64,000 bases of DNA from a virus, in the IMG/VR virus record IMGVR_UViG_3300025872_000036, positions 1 through 64,000 of that record; one strand, 5' to 3'. The notes beneath the pieces were generated by a model. The model saw only the letters and a list, made by a program, of their open reading frames with translations, was not told where the DNA came from and did no database searches. The translations under genes were made by a program, and so were the position numbers. Positions 28,064 through 36,367 of this stretch are shown here, piece after piece; positions within the stretch are counted from its first letter, which is position 1; the number at the start of each line of letters is the position of its first letter.

Positions 28064-28558
28064 ATGGCAGTAAATGCAGAAACAGAAGTAAAGACACCTG
28101 AAGGCAAACCAGCCGAAGATTGGATGAGCAAGAGATGGAGACCAATGATGGGTTGGCTATACATGGGAACATGTACAGTTGACTTCATCGTGTTTCCTAT
28201 CGTCTGGTCCATTCTACAAGCAACAACAGGACAGCAAGTGACACAATGGAATCCTATCACCCTACAAGGTGCAGGATTGTATCACCTAGCAATGGGTGCA
28301 ATTTGTGGTGTTGCTGCATGGTCGCGCGGTCAAGAAAAGATGGCTGGCTCGGGTATGAGCGGCGGCATGGGTATGGGTATGGGTATGGGCGGAATGGGAA
28401 TGAGCGGTGGTATGGGCATGGGCATGAGCAGACCTATGGGACTAAATAGTACTACACCGACATCTTCGTCATATGCTAGAACACCTGCGTCAGCCTCAAG
28501 ATCGGTGTTACCTGATACTGACATGGAAGACGCAGATAATATGATTAGAAGAAGATAA
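28064..28558 (+). CDS. GTA-type 3-TM holin
   Basis: A 164-aa protein with RWRPMMGWLYM, a second hydrophobic segment ending WSILQ, and QWNPITLQGAGLYHLAMGA, the pattern of the 3-TM holin family found in gene transfer agents and phages. A Met/Gly tandem-repeat stretch follows the last membrane helix (about residues 95-128). It would control release of the GH19 endolysin at 26581. Confidence 0.88.
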   Translation: MAVNAETEVKTPEGKPAEDWMSKRWRPMMGWLYMGTCTVDFIVFPIVWSILQATTGQQVTQWNPITLQGAGLYHLAMGAICGVAAWSRGQEKMAGSGMSGGMGMGMGMGGMGMSGGMGMGMSRPMGLNSTTPTSSSYARTPASASRSVLPDTDMEDADNMIRRR

Positions 28559-28569
28559 AGGAGAAACAA

Positions 28570-28740
28570 ATGGACTTTATTACAAATATATTGTCACTCG
28601 CATGGGCACTACTTTGGACTAAGGAAGCATTTTGGCTAGTCGTTGGTCTTCTTGTTGGCTGGAACATTCTTCCACAACCAACGTGGGTCAAGAGCCTTGT
28701 TGCAAAAGTACTTCCTAAAAAAGTAACATCTCCAGAGTGA
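28570..28740 (+). CDS. 56-aa membrane protein
   Basis: Starts at ATG 28570 with a strong AAAGGAG site 6 nt upstream. One or two hydrophobic segments, many Trp, and a basic C-terminus (VAKVLPKKV). It lies between the holin and a coiled-coil membrane protein, so a lysis-accessory role (antiholin or second holin) is possible but unproven. Confidence 0.65.
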   Translation: MDFITNILSLAWALLWTKEAFWLVVGLLVGWNILPQPTWVKSLVAKVLPKKVTSPE

Positions 28741-28741
28741 T

Positions 28742-29239
28742 ATGATAAACATGGGCGCGGTCAAGAGAAAAACAAGTGTAAATACTGAAGTTGAATTATT
28801 GAAAAAAGATATAACTTTGATAAACGATGTGTTCAAAAAGTTAGATACGACGATAGAAAAACTAGAAGAATTGACCGCGTCCATGACCAAGATTCTTTCA
28901 CTTCATGAACAAAAACTGGAATATCACGAAAGAAAAGATCAAGACTTGGATAGACTAATAGAACTAAGAAGAACAGAATTGCTAAACGACATAAAAGAAC
29001 TACATTCAAGAGTAACAACGGTAAATCGCGAACTTACAACGCAAATTGAACATACTGAAAACAAGATAACAAACGAAATCAAAGCACTAAAAGATCATAT
29101 AACACAAGAACATAAGCAAGCATCAAACGTAGTAGAACAAATACAACGCTGGAAGTGGATGATTCTTGGTGGGTCAGCTGCAGTAATGTGGCTGATCTCC
29201 AGCGTCAACTTCGCTGCTCTTTCCAAACTATTCAAATAA
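28742..29239 (+). CDS. Coiled-coil protein with C-terminal membrane anchor
   Basis: A 165-aa protein: a long charged coiled coil (about 15-135) then a C-terminal transmembrane segment (WKWMILGGSAAVMWLISSV). It starts 1 nt after the previous stop. The tail-anchored layout near lysis genes is consistent with a lysis or membrane role; the family is not recognised. Confidence 0.6.
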   Translation: MINMGAVKRKTSVNTEVELLKKDITLINDVFKKLDTTIEKLEELTASMTKILSLHEQKLEYHERKDQDLDRLIELRRTELLNDIKELHSRVTTVNRELTTQIEHTENKITNEIKALKDHITQEHKQASNVVEQIQRWKWMILGGSAAVMWLISSVNFAALSKLFK

Positions 29240-29243
29240 TCGT

Positions 29244-29272
29244 TTGACTTTCCGCCTTGTGTCGTCTATACT
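29244..29272 (+). promoter_or_regulatory. Sigma70-type promoter of the primase gene
   Basis: TTGACT, 17-nt spacer, TATACT. Only six bases separate the -10 box from the primase ATG, so the predicted transcript starts at or next to the start codon (leaderless). Confidence 0.8.
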
Positions 29273-29278
29273 GACGAC

Positions 29279-30277
29279 ATGATATGGCTAGACAAAAAAT
29301 ACCTGAACCTGATCTCGCATAAGCTGGAACGCTTTGCGTGGAAAAGCGACAAACTTGCAAACATGAGATGCCCACTCTGTGGTGATTCTCAAAGAAACAA
29401 GTTGAAGGCGCGTGGTTATGCATTTGAACTGAAGGGAAGCCTGATGTACAAGTGCCACAACTGCTCTGCGTCAATGGCTATTCCAGCATTCATCAAGATG
29501 ATTGATGAAAATGCATATCGTGAATACATGATGGAAAAGTTTGGCACGGCCAACAACGTCGTCACGACGCCACCAAAGATGACGACGAAGCCCCCTGTCT
29601 TTCGCGCAAGAATTGATCTTCCCACGATTGAATCTTTGGAAGAAGAGCATTATGCTCGCCAGTACATTGCAAATCGCAAGATCCCAAAGGAGTTCTGGAC
29701 CAATCTATATTATGCTGAAGACTTTCGCGGGTTCATAGATGAACTGGTTCCTAATCATGGCAAGGAACTAAAGAGCGATGCTCGTATCGTCATTCCATTC
29801 CATGATGCACGAAAGAAACTTGTTGCGATTCAAGGTCGTGCATTGGCTGCCGACAACAAGATCCGATATATCACGATAAAGATTGATGAAGAAGCACCAA
29901 AGATCTATGGACTTGATCGTGTGGACGTTACCAAGACGACATATGTCGTTGAAGGTCCGATTGATTCCATGTTTCTACCAAACGCACTTGCAATTGCTGG
30001 TGCAAATCTGATTCAGGTGAGACAATATGTGAATACCGAGACAGCTGTATTCATCTCGGACAATGAGCCAAGAAACAAGGATATCGTTCGCCAGATTGAT
30101 CAAAGCATCAATGCGGGTCTTCGCGTTTGCATTTGGCCACAGACGATGAATTGCAAGGACATCAATGACTTGATCTTGTCAGGTAAGAATACGCAACAAA
30201 TCGTGAAGATGATTGATGGAAACGTATTTAGCGGTGTGAAGGCTAAGTTCATGTTGAATCAATGGAAAAAAATATAA
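29279..30277 (+). CDS. 61: DNA primase gp61 (DnaG-like)
   Basis: A 332-aa primase that would work with gp41. An N-terminal zinc-binding domain has Cys31, Cys34, Cys59 and Cys62 (CPLC and CHNC). A Toprim core has VVEGPIDSM near 223-231 and a following FISDNEP. Its length is close to T4 gp61 (342). There is no ribosome-binding site: ATG is 6 nt after the -10 box. Confidence 0.92.
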   Translation: MIWLDKKYLNLISHKLERFAWKSDKLANMRCPLCGDSQRNKLKARGYAFELKGSLMYKCHNCSASMAIPAFIKMIDENAYREYMMEKFGTANNVVTTPPKMTTKPPVFRARIDLPTIESLEEEHYARQYIANRKIPKEFWTNLYYAEDFRGFIDELVPNHGKELKSDARIVIPFHDARKKLVAIQGRALAADNKIRYITIKIDEEAPKIYGLDRVDVTKTTYVVEGPIDSMFLPNALAIAGANLIQVRQYVNTETAVFISDNEPRNKDIVRQIDQSINAGLRVCIWPQTMNCKDINDLILSGKNTQQIVKMIDGNVFSGVKAKFMLNQWKKI

Positions 30278-30290
30278 AAAATATTTTTTG

Positions 30291-30318
30291 TTGATATTTT
30301 CTACGTTTGTGATATTAT
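30291..30318 (+). promoter_or_regulatory. Sigma70-type promoter upstream of thyX
   Basis: TTGATA, 16-nt spacer, TATTAT. The thyX start is 40 nt further, so this transcript has a leader, unlike the primase promoter. Confidence 0.55.
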
Positions 30319-30357
30319 CTATGATAAGTATACTATCCTCAACATCATGGGTGAGTC

Positions 30358-31026
30358 ATGAAAATAGAATTAGTGTCATATACACAGCCAGTGAAAAGAT
30401 TGCAAGATCAAGGGATTATTACGCCCATTGATCTGATTGCATTTTGTGCTCGCGTTTCCAATCCAGCCAATCAATTCAATAACGACACATCGGAAAAACT
30501 TGTCAATTACTTGATCAAGAACAAGCATTGGTCTCCGCTTGAAATGGTTGACATGACATTGGAGATTGAGACAACACGCGACATTGCGCGCCAGATTCTG
30601 CGCCATCGCTCGTTTGTATTCCAAGAGTTTTCTCAGAGATATGCTGTTGCCGATCTTGGCTATGAGTTCCGCGATGCCAGATTGCAGGACAAGAAGAATC
30701 GTCAGAATTCAATTGATGTAGAAGACTTTGATTTGAATTCCGAATGGAAGACTGCGCAGATGCGAGTCATGATGGAAGCGCAGAATGCATATGATTGGGC
30801 GATAGATAACGGTATCGCAAAGGAAGTTGCAAGATCTGTTCTTCCTGAGGGAATGGTTCTTTCTCGTCTTTACATGAAGGGCACCCTTCGTTCTTGGGTC
30901 CACTATATAGATCTACGTTCAGGCAACGGAACTCAAAAAGAACACATGCTTATCGCCATTGGGGCTGCAAAGGTAATATCCCAAGTATTCCCTATAGAAA
31001 AAGTACTTTCAACTAATAATCAATAA
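30358..31026 (+). CDS. thyX: Flavin-dependent thymidylate synthase ThyX
   Basis: Makes dTMP from dUMP with FAD and methylene-tetrahydrofolate. The ThyX signature RHRSFVFQEFSQR starts at residue 82, followed by the conserved EVARSVLPEG. Length 222 aa is normal. It sits directly before nrdJ, forming a nucleotide-supply pair. Confidence 0.97.
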   Translation: MKIELVSYTQPVKRLQDQGIITPIDLIAFCARVSNPANQFNNDTSEKLVNYLIKNKHWSPLEMVDMTLEIETTRDIARQILRHRSFVFQEFSQRYAVADLGYEFRDARLQDKKNRQNSIDVEDFDLNSEWKTAQMRVMMEAQNAYDWAIDNGIAKEVARSVLPEGMVLSRLYMKGTLRSWVHYIDLRSGNGTQKEHMLIAIGAAKVISQVFPIEKVLSTNNQ

Positions 31027-31036
31027 AGAGGCAAAA

Positions 31037-32956
31037 ATGAGTAATTCACTACCGACGCAATATCAGTCGTTCATCCACCTTTCGCGCTATTCAAGATGGT
31101 TACCAGAAAAGAATAGACGCGAAAATTGGTTTGAGACTGTTGGCAGATACTTTGATTTCTTTGAAGATCATCTAAAGCAACATTGCAATTACAAGGTAAA
31201 GCCAGAAGAGCGTCGTGAACTGGAAGACGCAGTTCTTAGCCTAGAGATCATGCCATCAATGCGATGCCTCATGACTGCAGGTGAAGCATTGTCTCGCGAG
31301 AATGTTGCTGGATACAATTGCTCATACGTTGCTGTTGACTCGCCTCGTTCGTTTGACGAAATCCTATACATTCTCATGAATGGAACTGGTGTTGGTTTCT
31401 CCGTCGAGCAAAAGTTCACCGATCAGCTTCCGATCATTGCTGAAGATTTCTATGAGTCCGACACCACTGTCGTCGTTGGTGATTCAAAACTTGGTTGGGC
31501 CAAGGCTCTGAAGGAAATCATTCATCTTCTCTATGGTGGTCAGATTGCTCGCTGGGATGTATCAAAGGTCAGACCCGCAGGCGCACCACTCAAGACATTT
31601 GGTGGTCGTGCATCTGGTCCAGAACCACTTGTCTCTTTGTTTGAATTCGTCACACGCATCTTCAAGAATGCTGCTGGTCGCAAGCTGACATCTCTTGAAT
31701 GCCATGACATTGTCTGCAAGATCGCCGAGATCGTTGTCGTTGGTGGTGTTCGTCGTTCTGCACTCATTTCATTGTCAGATCTTTCTGATGATGGTATGCG
31801 TACTGCAAAGAGTGGCATGTGGTGGGAAAACAATGCACAGAGAGCATTGGCCAACAATTCATTCGTTGCAAAGCGTAAGCCAGACATGTCAGTATTCATG
31901 AAGGAATGGTTTGCGCTGTATGAGTCCAAGTCGGGTGAGCGCGGAATCTTCTCGCGCACAGCATCACAGAATCAGGCCAAGAAGTATGGTCGTCGCAATC
32001 CAGATTTTGACTTTGGTACGAATCCATGCTCCGAGATCATTTTGCGTAATCGCGAGTTCTGCAATCTGACCGAAGTCGTCGTTCGTGCCTTAGACACATC
32101 AGTTGATCTTCATCGCAAGATTCGGCTTGCAACAATTCTTGGCACATGGCAGTCAACGCTGACCAACTTCAAGTATCTTCGCAATACATGGAAGAACAAC
32201 TGCGATGAAGAAAGACTACTTGGCGTTTCATTGACTGGTATCATGGACAATGAAATCACGAATGGCAAGAAGGGTCGTGAAGAACTTCGTTCGGTTCTGA
32301 ATGCTATTCGCAATCGTGCTGTCGAGACGAATGTTGAATGGGCCAAGAAACTTGGCATTCCTCGTTCGGCTGCGATTACATGCGTGAAGCCATCTGGCAC
32401 AGTATCGCAGTTGGTTGATTCGGCATCTGGTATTCATGCGAGACATGCGCCATATTATATTCGCACGGTTCGTGCTGACAAGAAAGATCCATTGGCCAAG
32501 ATGATGGTTGATGCTGGCTTTCCTGTTGAAGACGATGTGATGAAGCCAGAACACACATATGTCTTTGCATTTCCAATGAAGACACCAGAGAATGCAGTAT
32601 TTCGCAAGGACATGACTGCGATTGAGCAGCTTGAACTTTGGCTTGAGTATCAGAGACATTTCTGCGAGCATAAGCCATCTGTCACCATCTCGGTCAAGGA
32701 AGATGAGTGGATGGAAGTTGGTGCATGGGTCTATGAGCATTTTGACGAGATGTCTGGCGTATCGTTCTTGCCATTCTCTGATGCGTCTTATAAGCAAATG
32801 CCATATCAGGATTGCACGAAAGAGCAGTATGAGGCAATGGTAGAAAGAATGCCTAAGAATGTTGATTGGTCAAAGCTGTCAGATTATGAAAAACGTGATA
32901 CAACAACTGGTACACAGGAGTTGAGCTGCACTGCGGGTTCCTGTGAAGTAGTATAA
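31037..32956 (+). CDS. nrdJ: Adenosylcobalamin-dependent ribonucleotide reductase (class II)
   Basis: A 639-aa monomeric-type B12-dependent reductase. Active-site cysteines are Cys95 (YNCSY), Cys331 with Glu333 (NPCSEI) and Cys342 (FCNLTE); the C-terminal redox pair is Cys631/Cys636 (CTAGSC). It starts 10 nt after thyX with AGAGG. It depends on host cobalamin, but not on oxygen. A GIY-YIG gene runs antisense over its last 73 nt, and a terminator hairpin follows its stop. Confidence 0.95.
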   Translation: MSNSLPTQYQSFIHLSRYSRWLPEKNRRENWFETVGRYFDFFEDHLKQHCNYKVKPEERRELEDAVLSLEIMPSMRCLMTAGEALSRENVAGYNCSYVAVDSPRSFDEILYILMNGTGVGFSVEQKFTDQLPIIAEDFYESDTTVVVGDSKLGWAKALKEIIHLLYGGQIARWDVSKVRPAGAPLKTFGGRASGPEPLVSLFEFVTRIFKNAAGRKLTSLECHDIVCKIAEIVVVGGVRRSALISLSDLSDDGMRTAKSGMWWENNAQRALANNSFVAKRKPDMSVFMKEWFALYESKSGERGIFSRTASQNQAKKYGRRNPDFDFGTNPCSEIILRNREFCNLTEVVVRALDTSVDLHRKIRLATILGTWQSTLTNFKYLRNTWKNNCDEERLLGVSLTGIMDNEITNGKKGREELRSVLNAIRNRAVETNVEWAKKLGIPRSAAITCVKPSGTVSQLVDSASGIHARHAPYYIRTVRADKKDPLAKMMVDAGFPVEDDVMKPEHTYVFAFPMKTPENAVFRKDMTAIEQLELWLEYQRHFCEHKPSVTISVKEDEWMEVGAWVYEHFDEMSGVSFLPFSDASYKQMPYQDCTKEQYEAMVERMPKNVDWSKLSDYEKRDTTTGTQELSCTAGSCEVV

Positions 32957-33645
32957 TCATATCGTTCTATGGATAGGCCTCTATGTTTACCTTTTGCATA
33001 GGGGCCTTTTCCTATCTTGTGTCTAACTGCACTATAAGATAAACCAAGTTCATCACACATTTTTCGGGTATCATCAACAATAATTTTCTTTCCATCAATG
33101 AAAGTCCATATTGTTTTTTTACGACCATCTTTTCCATAACCTTTTGTTTTGTATTTGCTAGAATTATTAGAATGTGTTGTTGATTTACCTCTATTGTGGG
33201 CTGGCTTACCTTTATTTTTTGCAGCAACTTTTGCTGCAATTTCGGGTCTTTTCATTGGATTATTTTGCAACATTTTTTCTTTTTGTTGAAGATTGGGCAA
33301 TCCTTTATTCCAAGGCGATCTTCCTAGCGCCTTTTGTCTTATTTTTTCTTTTGTTTGCTCATTGTGTTTCTTTATATAAAATTGACCATTGTTATTTGAT
33401 TGATTATAATAATTTGAATTTTCGGCTGCATTCGCTTCGCGCAGCATTTTTGTTTCAAGATTGTACATGTCTTCAAATAATCCATGTGCAATAATTTCTC
33501 TCCTGAAATTAGATGGATTTATTTGATATTCTTCAAGCATGATTTTAGATGAGCATATGTATCCGTCATCTGAACTACCTTTATGTACACCAATGTACTT
33601 TTTACCGGTAGTTAGATTAGTCCATATATATACGAATGAATCCAT
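32884..33645 (-). CDS. GIY-YIG homing endonuclease, antisense to the nrdJ 3' end
   Basis: A 253-aa protein with an N-terminal GIY-YIG domain (FVYIWTNLTTGKKYIGVHKG), NUMOD-like segments (HNEQTKEKIRQKALGRS and PWNKGLPNL) and a C-terminal DNA-binding HTH-like part (KMCDELGLSYSAVRHKIGKG). ATG 33645 is preferred, since the longer reading lacks domain support. Its last about 24 codons are antisense to nrdJ. A free-standing mobile gene inserted beside nrdJ is the likely explanation. Confidence 0.85.
   Translation of the reverse strand: MDSFVYIWTNLTTGKKYIGVHKGSSDDGYICSSKIMLEEYQINPSNFRREIIAHGLFEDMYNLETKMLREANAAENSNYYNQSNNNGQFYIKKHNEQTKEKIRQKALGRSPWNKGLPNLQQKEKMLQNNPMKRPEIAAKVAAKNKGKPAHNRGKSTTHSNNSSKYKTKGYGKDGRKKTIWTFIDGKKIIVDDTRKMCDELGLSYSAVRHKIGKGPYAKGKHRGLSIERYDYTTSQEPAVQLNSCVPVVVSRFS
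32975..33010 (+). terminator. Rho-independent terminator after nrdJ
   Basis: An 11-bp stem (32975-32985 with 32997-33007, one G-T pair), an 11-nt loop and a T4 run, 19 nt after the nrdJ stop. It lies inside the antisense endonuclease coding sequence. Confidence 0.75.
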
Positions 33646-33730
33646 TGCTGATGGCTCCTCTTTAGCTGTTAGAGTGGTTGGGGCCTCGGAACCCGCGAAC
33701 CACATCTATTTAGCAATTAGGAGATTGTAA

Positions 33731-33898
33731 ATGACAGAGAGGACTCTAATGTGTGTATCGTGTGACTCTGAATACACGATAGAGTATGATGAAGACGCAG
33801 TAATGGGCAAGGATTGTTATTGCCCATTCTGTGGCCACATGTATGACTTTGATGATGACGAAGAGGAAGATGATTCCTGGAGTGATGAGGAAGAATAA
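33731..33898 (+). CDS. 55-aa zinc-ribbon protein with acidic tail
   Basis: ATG 33731 follows TTAGGAG. Two knuckles (CVSC and CYCPFCG) could bind zinc; the last 20 residues are almost all Asp/Glu. Short zinc ribbons with acidic tails often contact transcription or replication proteins; no specific role can be assigned. Confidence 0.7.
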   Translation: MTERTLMCVSCDSEYTIEYDEDAVMGKDCYCPFCGHMYDFDDDEEEDDSWSDEEE

Positions 33899-33901
33899 AT
33901 A
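33894..33901 (+). promoter_or_regulatory. T4-late-type promoter, AATAAATA
   Basis: One change from TATAAATA, about 30 nt before the repeat protein gene at 33931; it overlaps the zinc-ribbon stop codon. Confidence 0.4.
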
Positions 33902-33930
33902 GTACATAAAATCATCTAGAAAGAGATACC

Positions 33931-34572
33931 ATGGACGATAATACATCAATTCAATTCAGACTTCGTTTGGCGCAGATCAACGGAATCAATATGAATGAAG
34001 AGCAGCTTTCGGAGACTAACCATCAACGCATAGATGAATCGCTAGATCATATTACGCGCATTACACAAGCATTGAAGGATCCAAATCCAGATGTTCGTAG
34101 AAATGCGATATCTCATCGTTTGGCAACACCTAAACACATAACGCAAGCATTGGAAGATCAATCGTCTGATGTTCGTGTGGCTGCAATCAATCATCCCAAT
34201 GTAACATCAAAACATATTACACATGCATTGAAGGATAAAGTCATGGCCGTGCGTATTGTCGCAATCAAACATCCTAAAGCAACGCCTGAACATATAACGC
34301 AAGCATTGAAAGATGGAGACAGGTATGTTCGTCAGGCGGCTTTGAAACATCATAATGTAACATCTGAACATATAACGCAAGCAGTGAAGGATCCAAATCC
34401 AGATGTTCGTAGAAATGCAATTACTCATCATTTGGCAACACCTGAACATCTTGAGCAAGGAATGAAAGACCCTGATGGAAGTGTGCGAACAGTCGCTAGT
34501 ATAATACATAAAAGAGATCATGATCCTATAACAGACGCCGCGCGGCCACAACATTTGGGTGATGAAGACTAA
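33931..34572 (+). CDS. LRV/HEAT-like helical repeat protein
   Basis: A 213-aa protein. After about 45 residues come six to seven repeats of about 25 aa with the pattern HITQALKDPxPDVRxxAIxH and an (A/V)T(P/S)(E/K) turn. This is the period and consensus of leucine-rich-repeat-variant/HEAT-like solenoids. Two repeats have an identical KDPNPDVRRNAI core, suggesting recent repeat duplication. Presumably a binding scaffold; partner unknown. Confidence 0.7.
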   Translation: MDDNTSIQFRLRLAQINGINMNEEQLSETNHQRIDESLDHITRITQALKDPNPDVRRNAISHRLATPKHITQALEDQSSDVRVAAINHPNVTSKHITHALKDKVMAVRIVAIKHPKATPEHITQALKDGDRYVRQAALKHHNVTSEHITQAVKDPNPDVRRNAITHHLATPEHLEQGMKDPDGSVRTVASIIHKRDHDPITDAARPQHLGDED

Positions 34573-34595
34573 TAAAATCCCTACTATATAATGGT

Positions 34596-35015
34596 ATGGA
34601 TTATGAAAACCCCTGGATCTATCTAGATTCGCCTTTTACTTCTGAACAAATAAGCGACCACATTGGCTTTGTGTATAAAATCACAAACACCAACGATGGG
34701 CGTTTTTATATTGGCAAAAAACTCTTTACTCGTGCTGGACGAAAGAAAGTCAAGGGCAAGACAAAGAAGATCCGTGTGGAATCTGATTGGATGAAATACT
34801 ACTCATCATCTGATGAATTGAATGAAGATGTGCAGAAACTAGGTAAGAATGTGTTTCGCCGTGAGATACTCAGACTATGCAAATCAAAGAGCGAATGCAC
34901 ATACTACGAAGCAAAGTATCAATTTGAGTTGTCCGTGTTGCTTGTGAATACATATAACAAATGGATTCAATGCAAGATCAGAAGAAATACACAATTGAGA
35001 ATTGAACATGAATAA
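34596..35015 (+). CDS. Small GIY-YIG nuclease-like protein
   Basis: A 139-aa protein with a GIY-YIG core (GFVYKITNTNDGRFYIGKK), a downstream Arg in FRREILRLCKS and a Glu in YYEAKYQFE, the order of catalytic residues in this family. No NUMOD domains, so it could be a resident phage nuclease rather than a homing enzyme. It overlaps the radical SAM gene by 8 nt. Confidence 0.75.
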   Translation: MDYENPWIYLDSPFTSEQISDHIGFVYKITNTNDGRFYIGKKLFTRAGRKKVKGKTKKIRVESDWMKYYSSSDELNEDVQKLGKNVFRREILRLCKSKSECTYYEAKYQFELSVLLVNTYNKWIQCKIRRNTQLRIEHE

Positions 35016-36342
35016 ATTTTTGCAATCTTCAGTATTTTGTAGTAGACCCTTCACTTCTTTATATATTGCAACTGACGGCACTTTTAGATTTTGCTGTGTA
35101 GAAACGCATAATTCTTTAGAAAGCATATCTTTAAAAAACAATATAACAAACACTGATCTGTGTGAACTTTGGAATTCTTCAACCTATCAAAATTTTAGAT
35201 CTAAATTTCTAAATGATATTCAACCAGATGCATGTCAAAATTGTTTCAAATTGACACAAAAGTCGTGTGATGGGAAACATTATCAATCAAATGGTGCAAG
35301 AAGGTTTTTTGATTCGCAATTGGGCATAAACTTTCAAAATTATAATCCCGCAATGGATTTGAGTTCAATAACTTTTATTGAATTGTGGTTTTCAAACAAA
35401 TGTAATTTGAAATGTAGAATGTGTAATCCAAAACACACAAATCAATTGGTTGATGATTGGAATGATATTTTTCAATCAAACAAAGGTATGCAAGAATTAC
35501 ATTCTTTTTTGAGCGATCAAGAAAAAGAGCAACTAAAAAAAAGAAGTTGGGACGATGATGAAAGATCTTGGATAAATTTGTCGAATTTCGTAAAAAAAAT
35601 ATATGACAATAATCCCGATCAAATCATTACCTTTGTCTTATCTGGCGGTGAACCCATGATATGTGAGGGTATGTATAAATTTTTTAATTTTGTGATTGAA
35701 CATGGTATTTCAAAGAATATCATATTGAGATATAATACAAATCTTACAGTTCTTCCAAACAAAATGTTGGAATATTGGAAATATTTTAAAGTGGTAAATT
35801 TATCAATTAGCCTAGATGGTTATGATCATGTAAATGACTACATAAGATATCCTTCTAAGTGGAACAAAATAGTTTCAAATATAGATTATGCTAATGAATT
35901 ATCCAATGAAATCAATATTCGAGCCCAAATTAAACCAACAGTACAAGCATATAATATATTATCCATAACGGAATTATATGAATGGATGTTGAATAAATCT
36001 TTTAATAATTATCCATCAAAAGGAAAAAAGTATAATCATATAATGTTTTATAAATTAAATGATCCACTTACAGGTCCTGAAATATTTGATATACAAGTTT
36101 TGCCTAAAAAATTAAAAGATATATCAACTAAAAGATTATTATCTTTTCTAGAAAAAAATAAAAATAATAATCATATAATAGATACAAACATTTATGAAAG
36201 CGGTATAAATTTGATAAAATATCTTTATTCAAAAGACAAAACTCATTTATTTACAAAATTTATAGAAACTACAAAATATTTTGATAAAAAAAGAAATCAA
36301 AATATTTTAAATATTATGCCAGAACTTAAAGAACTATATTGA
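35008..36342 (+). CDS. Twitch/SPASM-type radical SAM protein
   Basis: A 444-aa protein. The radical SAM motif CNLKCRMC (CxxxCxxC) is in WFSNKCNLKCRMCNPKH, followed by VLSGGEPMICEG, the SAM-binding GGEP. An upstream Cys cluster (CCVE, CQNC, KSC) could hold an auxiliary iron-sulfur cluster. ATG 35008 is used; the preceding TTG is unlikely. First gene of a packed, very AT-rich cassette, so it probably carries out the key radical step of that pathway. The substrate is unknown. Confidence 0.88.
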   Translation: MNKFLQSSVFCSRPFTSLYIATDGTFRFCCVETHNSLESISLKNNITNTDLCELWNSSTYQNFRSKFLNDIQPDACQNCFKLTQKSCDGKHYQSNGARRFFDSQLGINFQNYNPAMDLSSITFIELWFSNKCNLKCRMCNPKHTNQLVDDWNDIFQSNKGMQELHSFLSDQEKEQLKKRSWDDDERSWINLSNFVKKIYDNNPDQIITFVLSGGEPMICEGMYKFFNFVIEHGISKNIILRYNTNLTVLPNKMLEYWKYFKVVNLSISLDGYDHVNDYIRYPSKWNKIVSNIDYANELSNEINIRAQIKPTVQAYNILSITELYEWMLNKSFNNYPSKGKKYNHIMFYKLNDPLTGPEIFDIQVLPKKLKDISTKRLLSFLEKNKNNNHIIDTNIYESGINLIKYLYSKDKTHLFTKFIETTKYFDKKRNQNILNIMPELKELY

Positions 36343-36367
36343 TTTGAACTTGTTGTGTGATTAAATC

